A DNA stretch of 64,000 bases from Aegilops tauschii subsp. strangulata (Eukaryota > Streptophyta > Magnoliopsida > Poales > Poaceae), in contig NC_053039.3 in assembly GCF_002575655.3 (NCBI RefSeq), forward strand, positions 241,654,622 through 241,718,621, read 5' to 3'. The notes beneath the pieces are model-generated. The model was given only the letters and a program-made list of their open reading frames with translations, did no database searches and was not told where the DNA came from. How positions within the stretch are numbered: the first letter of the stretch is position 1; every line of letters begins with the position of its first letter. Below are positions 56,928 to 64,000 of this stretch, in pieces. The translations under genes and the position numbers were made by a program.

Positions 56928-57947
56928 ATGGTTAACACCCGCAACAACCCTGCTGTCCAGGCGCAGGGTGAAGCCAATGCAGTTAGGGGGGAGAATCTGC
57001 CTCAACCGCCTTCTCTGGCCGAAGTCATGCTGGAGGCAGAAAGAAACAAGCGTGAGACTAACCGCTTGCTAGAGCGAATTGAGCAGAATACTGCACGTCA
57101 TCAGAGGAACGACTTGGTGTCCATCAATGACTTTATCAAGTTGTACCCACCGAAGTTTAACCATTTCGTCGAGCCCCTCGATGCGGATGATTGGCTTCGC
57201 AGCATCACCCATAAGCTACGTTCTGCCAACGTAGCCGAAGCTGATAAGGTTACCTACGCTACCTATCACCTCGAAGGCCCTGCTAGCCTCTGGTGGGAAA
57301 ACTTTGAGGCTATGCGCCCAGCCGGCCAAATCACTACTTGGGCTGAATTCAGTGAGGCTTTCCGTGAGCATCATATTCCGGAGGGTCTCATAGATCGTAA
57401 GCGGGAAGAATTCTGCAACTTCACCCAAGGCAGACTGACTGTGGATGCATACAGCCGTGAGTTTGGAAATCTAGCACGCTATGCTCCTGAAGAGGTGTCC
57501 ACCGACGCCAAGAAGCAGGCAAGGTTCCGCAAGGGACTTAGCCCCGAGCTTCGCCGTGATCTTCGTCTGCACGAGTGCACCTCCTTCCAGAAGTTGGTCA
57601 ATAAGGCCATCAGTGCTGAGACAGGATAGACTGACTATGACGCTACACGCAAGCACTCCCGCGATTTTGGTTCCTCATCCGGCTCCGGATCTCAGAAGCG
57701 CCGGGTCTGGATTCCAAACACTGCTTTGCCACCTAGGTTCACTCCGAGGCCATCCTTCGAGGCGCCTCGCCCCAACCAGCAGTATGCACCGCCCAAGGTC
57801 TATGGTGGCCCCGCTGCTAATGCTGCTCCACGCCCCAATGTTGTGACATGCTTCAAGTGTGGAGAAACGGGTCACTACTTGCGCGAGTGCCCCCGAAACA
57901 ACCCCAATCAACCTGGACAGTCCGTTGGCCGTTGTAAGCCAGCATGA
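56928..57947 (+). pseudogene. gag: Element D Gag with one internal stop
   Basis: ATG 56928 (MVNTRNNPAVQAQGEANAV). A helical N-terminal part (LAEVMLEAERNKRETNRLLE) precedes the capsid-type Gag domain at about residues 60-220 (ADDWLRSITHKLRSANVAEA; GPASLWWENFEAM). A TAG at 57627-57629 splits the gene. The same frame then continues through a Pro-rich linker to a CCHC zinc knuckle CFKCGETGHYLRECP at about 57850. It closes with TGA at 57945-57947. The internal TAG fits CAG to TAG. The protein would form the particle and bind RNA. Confidence 0.9.
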
Positions 57948-58595
57948 AAGACTTACTATGCCAAGCCAGCCACCACTGCACGTGGCCATGTCAACTATGT
58001 TTCAGCTGAAGAAACTCATGAGGATCCCAACGTCGTCCTTGGTACGCTCCTTGTTAATTGCCATCCGGCAACTGTTCTTTTCGATACTGGAGCATCTCAT
58101 TCATTTATCTCTGAGAGCTATGCTCGATTGCACAACACCACATTTAGTGACATGCCCACCTCCATGGAAATTCAAACCCCTGGTTCTAGATGGCAAACCT
58201 CTAGGATTAGCCATGGAAATGAAATTCTCGTCGACAGATTGGTCTTCCTTGCATCACTAATAGCTCTCAAGTCCTCGGACATAAATATCATCTTGGGTAT
58301 GGACTGGATGTCAGCTCATTATGCTAAGATTGATTGCTCTACTAGAACTGTTCAACTCACCCATCCGTCGGGCAAGACAGTCAATGTTTTGACCCGGGTG
58401 TCTAAGCGTCAGCTTTACTCATTAAATGCCAACCCTCTTCCAGACCTTGAAGATGTTCCGGTAGTTTGTGACTTCCCAAATGTCTTTCCAGAAGAACTGC
58501 CAGGTATTCCACCTGACAGGGATGTCGAGTTCGTGATAGACCTTGTTCCAGGAACCGTCCCAATCTCTAGAAGACCTTTAAGATGGCACCCCTAG
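57948..58595 (+). pseudogene. pol: Element D protease region
   Basis: Coding resumes after the TGA. The aspartic protease active site is VLFDTGASHSFIS (about 58077-58115), with the flap and C-terminal motif NIILGMDWMSAHYAKIDC at about 58287-58340. The linker to RT ends FPEELPGIPPDRDVEFVIDL. A one-base change near 58576-58582 throws this frame to a stop at 58593, while the RT continues in another frame. It would cleave Gag-Pol. Confidence 0.9.
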
Positions 58596-60154
58596 AGCTA
58601 GCTGAGCTTAAGAAACAACTCGATGAGTCCTTGAAAAAGGGTTTCATCCGTCCTAGTTCTTCTCCATGGGCTTGCCCCGTCCTCTTCGTCAAGAAGAAGG
58701 ATGGTACGGATCGGATGGTTGTGGATTACCGACCTGTCAACCTAGTCACTATCAAGAACAAGTATCCGCTCCCCAGGATCAACGACCTGTATGATCAGCT
58801 CGCTGGATCCTCAGTCTTCTCTAAAATGGATTTGAGGTTGGGCTACCATCAAATCAAAATCAAGAACGGGGACATTCCTAAAACGGCCTTTGTTACTCGT
58901 TATGGCCAATACGAGTATACCGTCATGTCTTTCGGTTTAACCAATGCTCCAGCCACCTTCTCTCGGTTAATGAACTCAATCTTCATGGAGTATTTGGATA
59001 AATTCGTCGTAGTATACCTCGATGATATACTCATCTACTCCAAGAATGAGGAAGAACATGCCGAGCATCTAAGGCTAGTATTGACGAAACTTCGAGAGCA
59101 TCGCCTTTATGCTAAATTCTCTAAGTGTGAATTCTGGTTGCCAGAAGTGACCTATCTAGGCCATGTAATCTCTGGTAAGGGTATTGCTGTCAATCCCGAG
59201 TGAGTTCAAGCCATCCTTGACTGGACTCCACCTGAATCGGTCAAGCAAGTTCGGAGTTTCCTTGGCTTAGCGAGCTACTGTCGCCGCTTCGTCGAGAATT
59301 TCTCCAAGGTTGCTAAACCTCTAACTGAACTCCTCAAGAAAGATAAAAAGTTCGAATGGACCCCACAGTGCGAGTTCAGCTTTCAGGAACTGAAAAGACG
59401 CCTGACATCTGCCCCCGTACTCATACCACCAGATTTTTCTAAGGACTTTGTTATCTATTGCGACGCCTCGCGACAAGGACTAGGTTGCATACTTATGCAA
59501 GATCGTCACGTGATTGCCTACGCTTCCCGACAGTTGCGTCCACATGAGGATAATTATCCCACACATGATCTAGAGCTTGCAGCCGTAATCCATGCACTCA
59601 AAACATGGCGACATTACCTTCTCGGTAATCGTTGCGAGATTTTCACTGATCACCAAAGTCTGAAATACATCTTCACCCAACCGGATTTGAATCTCAGGCA
59701 AAGACGTTGGGTCGAGTTGATCACAGATTACGACTTAGGAATAACTTACACCCCGGGCAAAGCCAACGTCATGGCTGATGCTCTAAGCCGTAAATCTTAC
59801 TGTAACAACTTGATGTTACAACAAAGTCAACCACTTCTCCACGAGGAATTCTGTAAGCTTAACCTTCACATTGTTCCTCGAGGGTTCCTATCCACCCTGG
59901 TGGCGAAACCTACCCTTACGGATCATATCATCAAAGCTCAGAAGGTAGATCCGGGAATCTCCCGTATTAAGAGAAACATCAAGAAAGGAGTTGCGGATTG
60001 TTTCTCCGTTGATGACCAAGGTGTCGTGTTCTTTGGAGACCGCCTAGTGGTTCCCAAGGTACGCAACCTGAGGCGATTGATCCTTAAGGAAGCTCATGAA
60101 TCTCCTCTCACCATTCATCCTGGTAGTACCAAAATGTATCAAGACCTACGCTAG
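58583..60154 (+). pseudogene. pol: Element D reverse transcriptase and RNase H
   Basis: The RT has [20 protein letters not shown], then [42 protein letters not shown] and catalytic YLDD at 59015-59026. A TGA at 59201-59203 (probably from TGG) interrupts the connection. Coding continues with [17 protein letters not shown]. RNase H shows [16 protein letters not shown] (first Asp), [14 protein letters not shown] (Glu), [10 protein letters not shown] (Asp) and [10 protein letters not shown] (last Asp). The frame ends at TAG 60152-60154, explained by CAG to TAG. All catalytic residues remain, but the stops make it inactive. Confidence 0.93.
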
Positions 60155-61190
60155 AGGTTTTGGTGGACTAGGATGAAGAGAGAAATTGCTCAATACATTG
60201 CTAATTGCGACGTCTGCCGTCGTGTTAAAGCAGAGCATCAACGGCCTGCTGGCACCCTTCAGCCTTTGGCTATTCCTGAATGGAAATGGGATAAAATCGG
60301 TATGGATTTCATTACCGGGTTTCCCAGGACCAAGAGAGGGAATAATGCCATCTTCGTTGTTGTCGATCGTCTTTCCAAAGTAGCCCACTTCCTACCTGTT
60401 CGTGAGAGTATAACCGCGAGCCAGCTAGCTGACTTGTACATCTCCCGAATAGTGTCTCTTCATGGTGTTCCATTGGAAATTAACTCAGACCGTGGAAGTC
60501 TCTTCACCTCTCGATTTTGGCAAAGTTTCCAGAATGCTATGGTAACTCGTCTCTCCTTTAGCACCGCCTTCCACCCTCAATCAAGTGGTCAGGTAGAACG
60601 AGTTAATCAAATTCTGGAGGATATGCTCCGAGCTTCTGTCATCTCTTGCGGCATGGATTGGGAGAAATGCCTTCCATTCGCCGAGTTCGCTTATAACAAT
60701 AGCTATCAAGCTAGCTTGGGCAAAGCTCCTTTCGAGGTTCTCTATGGACGAAAATGTCGAACGCCTCTTAACTGGTCAGAAACCGGGGAAAGACAACTCT
60801 TTGGCCCTGATATGATTCAGGAAGCAGAAGAGCAGGTTCGCATTATTCGTGAGAAATTGAAAACAACCCAATCTCGCCAAAAGAGCCATTATGATCGCAA
60901 ACATAAGGCTATGACTTTTGAGGTTGACGAGAAGGCTTACCTTCGGGTTACTCCTTTAAAGGGAACCCATCGATTCGGTATCAAAGGCAAATTGGCTCCT
61001 CGTTACATTGGACCCTTTCGCATTCTTGCCAAGCGAGGAGAAGTTGCCTACCAATTGGAACTACCTCCGCATCTCTCCAAGGTTCATGACGTCTTCCACG
61101 TCTCTCAACTCAGGCGTTGCTTCTCGGATCCTATCCGTGGAGTGGACCACGAAACGCTTGATCTCCAAGATAATCTCACATATCGGAATA
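60155..61190 (+). pseudogene. pol: Element D integrase
   Basis: The zinc-binding N-terminus straddles the preceding stop: [12 protein letters not shown] before it and CDVCRRVKAEHQR after. The core has IGMDFITGFP (first Asp, about 60297), INSDRGSLF (second Asp, about 60480) and HPQSSGQVERVNQ (Glu, about 60573). The C-terminal part has the GPF/Y-type module LAPRYIGPFRILAKRGEVAY. It would join the DNA copy to the chromosome. Within this segment the frame is open, so only the flanking stops and the missing chromodomain disable it. Confidence 0.93.
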
Positions 61191-61384
61191 TCTCGTTCGA
61201 ATCCTTGATCAAGCCGAGCGTACCACTCGACGCCAAAATATCAAGTTTCTCAAGGATCAATGGTCACACCATTCCGAGAAAGAAGCTACTTGGGAAAGGG
61301 AGGATCGTCTTCGACTTGAGTACCCCACCTTCTTCCCAACGGATCCTAAATCTCGGGACGAGATTCTTTTGAGTGGGGGTGAGT
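61191..61384 (+). pseudogene. pol: Element D chromodomain (frameshifted), hairpin and purine tract
   Basis: After VDHETLDLQDNLTYRN the open frame reads IKPSVPLDAKISSFSRINGH, which is not chromodomain. From about 61235 the +1 frame has the expected aromatic and acidic pattern (IKFLKDQWSHHS, then ATWEREDRL). I infer a one-base indel near 61230-61236. Chromodomains steer chromovirus integration to marked chromatin. A hairpin follows at 61348-61366, then GAGTGGGGGTGAGT, the priming purine tract, before the LTR at 61385. Confidence 0.8.
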
Positions 61385-64000
61385 TGTCACATCCTAGCTA
61401 GTTCATGCATTAGAGTGTTGCATCATGTCTACTTTTCACAGAAACTTGAAATGGGGATGCCAGAAACCCCCAGCACCCCCCTGAACACAACTAGGGTTTA
61501 CTAAAATCCTCTTCAATGAACCTGAAATGCCCTCCATAAATGTTCACCATCTTTGGTCCTGGCTAAAACCTCTGCCAAAAATGGTTTCATATTTTTGGAG
61601 GCCATTCTGGATTTTTGCACCAAGCCATAAGTATTTGCATTTGGGCAATTTAAATCCTATAAATATTTTTAAATGCCCAAATAATCTTGAAGGTATTTTT
61701 AGGCTGTTGAGAATAATTTCAAAGGTGCCTCTGAATATTTTCAAGATTTTCCTAAATGGAATAGTATTTCTACTATTTCAAAACATAGAACAGAAAAAAA
61801 AGAGAAAACAGAAAGCAGAGAGGAACTTACCTGGCGGCCCACCTGGCGGCCCAGCACTGTGCTGGCCGATGGCCAGTCAGCTGCTTGCTCTCGCCAGAGC
61901 AGGTAGAGAGGTGACGCCGGCGTGCGCGAGCTCGCCACGGCGCCACCTGCTTGCCGCCTCGCCCGTGGACGAGCTGGACGACCTCCACGACGCGCCCCCG
62001 AGCCCCTGGACACCCCCTTTCTCCCCCATCGCCTCTCCCTCGCCTTCCTCCACCATGGCCGATGCAGCCGCTGCCACCTCGCCGGAGTAGCCGTAGCCAC
62101 CGTCGTCCTCGCGCCGCCCCACCGTGTCCAGCAGCTCCGCCGTCGCCTTCTCCTTCGAGCAGGTCGAGCCCCGAGCACTCGCTTGCCCCGAAGCCACTGC
62201 TCCGACCTCGCCTTCACCGCCCACCGCCGGGGATCCCCTCCGCCGTCACCACCGCAGCAGTTCGCCCCCGACCTCGCCGTCCGCTCCGTCGCAACCACCG
62301 TGAGCCTGGCCACCTCTCTATCCTCTCCATTCTCCCTCTCGAGCTCCGTAGCCACTGCACGTAGCTCACCCGCACGCGTCGCCGCCGAGCTCGTCGCCGA
62401 CGAGGCTCCGGCCATCCAACGGTCGCACCACCATGGCCGTTAGCTCCACTGCATCGCCAGGAGCCCGTAGCACCATCACACGCCCCTCGCCGTGCTCTCT
62501 AGCGATGGGTTCGACTACACCCGTACCCCGGCAGCCGCACGGCTCGTCGCCGGTGTCGATTCCGGCGACCCCGAGCTCCACCACCACCACCAGTCGATGC
62601 GGCTTGCTCCCAGCTACGCATAGGTGCTCTCCGCCGCCCATTTGGTCGCCGGAGCACGGATCCCGCACTCCACCGCCGCGTCTGGATGTCGCCGGCGGCT
62701 AAACGCCGGCGAGTCAGCGTGGTTTGACCACGGGTTTGACTCCCCAGAGTCACTGACAGTGGGGCCCGCCTGCTAATTAACCTGAGTTAGAGTTAAAATT
62801 AATTCTAATTAGTTTAACTAACTAACAGTGACACTGACACAGGGGACCCACACGTCAGGTTTGACCTGGACGACCCCGTTGACCGCTGACGTCATCATGA
62901 CACACTGCTGACGTAATAAGTAACTTAATTACTGGAATTATTCTTATACAGGAAATTCCAGAAATTATCACAAACTTCAAAAAATCATAGAAAATAATCT
63001 ATAGCTCAGAATGAAAAGATTTATATATGAAAAATGATCAGAAAAATCCATTCTATCCATCTGTACTGGTTTCATGCATGTTTAAGCAAATTAACCTACT
63101 GTTTAATGCAGAAGAAGATAAAGCACTAACCTGGGCCATTTATGAACTTGGAATTTGAATCTTTGATTCAAAATAGTCCAAACCCATCTGGTCTTAGTTG
63201 CATTAGCCCAATACATCCATTTTGCCACGTCTCATGCATGCATCATATTGTTGCACTTGCTTGGTGTTGATTGTGCTTCGATGTCTTCATTGTAGTAGGT
63301 TCTGCCTCTGAGGATATTCATGAGTATCCAACTGAAGGGCAGTATCCCACCACTACTCCGTCAGGCAAGCAACCCATTGATCATTTCGATACAAACCCAT
63401 CTTCTCGCTTCTGCTCTCATTTACTGCATTAAGACAACGCGATTCAAACTGCTGTGTGTTGCGGTAGTTGAACCCACTTTCCTTTGCATGACCTGTCATT
63501 GCCACAGTAACTAAATGAAACCCACTAGCATGTGTAGAAGTTGACTGAGCCATGTTGTGTTCCTACAATGCTATGCTTGCTACGCTTAGAGTCGTGTCAG
63601 GTCTGGCTCATCAGGGTGATGAACTAGAGTGAAAGTGTGTGTCGGTAATGAGAGTGAGGTGTTGAATACGATTTGGTAAAGGTATCGATGGGAGGCCATG
63701 TAGGAGTACATGGTGGGTTGTTTCATTGAGACAGTCCCTAAGAACTGAGATCTGTATGCGTGATTTAAGATTCAGCTACTACCACGCATTGGGCCCTAAA
63801 CCAATGGACCCCCTCGGCTTCTTAATCACCCTTGTCCTTTGTCCAGGAGTTGCACATAGTTTCTGGTGTTTGTAGTAAGCTGGAGGTCGTGGACAGCGCT
63901 GACCAAGGGGTGGGCTGTGATGCGGTAGGCTCGTGGCCCGGTGTACCGAGTCGCCCGTTTGGTGTCTCGGGAACCCTGCACACATCGTTCGGGGCCGTAT
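61385..64000 (+). repeat. Element D 3' LTR (first 2616 bp)
   Basis: It matches 51309 onward nearly base for base. By the 5' copy's length it should end near 65448, outside the window. No gene is seen in it. Confidence 0.93.

Larger units (their letters stand above)
51309..64000 (+). mobile_element. Element D: Tekay-like chromovirus (Gypsy), decayed, 3' end beyond window
   Basis: The 5' LTR 51309-55372 (4064 bp) is followed by an initiator-Met-type primer site, an extra ORF, gag, pol (protease, RT, RNase H, integrase), a frameshifted chromodomain, a purine tract and a 3' LTR from 61385 past the window end. The left target duplication is probably GGAAG (51304-51308). Six differences in the first ~410 bp of the LTR pair suggest a fairly young insertion. 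Several stops and two frameshifts make it inactive. Chromodomain plus PBS type place it in the Tekay branch. Confidence 0.93.

Overview
The window looks like intergenic DNA from a large Triticeae (wheat/Aegilops/barley-type) genome. About 57 of the 64 kb is transposable elements, mostly nested in one another. The evidence is grass-type LTR retrotransposons (Tat with an antisense spliced gene, chromovirus, and a gag-pol-less Athila-like element), a CACTA transposon with TTTGCCGTC subterminal repeats, and a Stowaway MITE. I see no intact ordinary host gene. Family names are from memory and tentative; structures are read from the sequence. All similarity figures are by-eye counts.

Layout, outermost first. 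Element A is a minus-strand Gypsy element (1-41718) with ~3.9 kb LTRs. Its 3' LTR is cut by the left window edge (1-2485), its internal region (2486-6694) is non-coding, and its 5' LTR is split into three pieces (6695-7803, 28012-28310, 39204-41718). Two elements sit in that LTR. Element B (7804-28011, plus strand) is a Tat-lineage Gypsy element, probably Fatima-like. It has decayed gag-pol with two RNase H domains, a 73-bp tandem array, a tandem array built from a ribosomal protein L26 gene fragment, and a multi-exon antisense gene. A CACTA element (28311-39203) has TSD ATC, a tnp2-type transposase gene and a second multi-exon Transposase_24-type gene. Element C (18616-25272), non-autonomous and Athila-like, lies inside an intron of B's antisense gene with a perfect TSCGG-class duplication (TCGGG).

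From 41719 to 48200 is a 6.5 kb low-copy-looking island. It holds a TC-rich degenerate tandem repeat, a candidate gene or captured gene fragment on the minus strand, a Stowaway MITE, and a tandem array of fold-back units. At 48201 a second Tat element (B2, minus strand) begins. Its antisense gene has an open first exon and preserves the empty site for element C. B2 is broken at 51308 by element D, a Tekay-like chromovirus with 4064-bp LTRs, an extra ORF before gag, decayed gag-pol and a frameshifted chromodomain. The window ends inside D's 3' LTR.

How the parts relate: LTR-pair differences by eye run A (about 4-5%) > B (about 3-4%) > C and D (about 1-2%), which agrees with the nesting order. 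No retroelement here is coding-competent. The CACTA element is nearly intact apart from one frameshift in its transposase gene.
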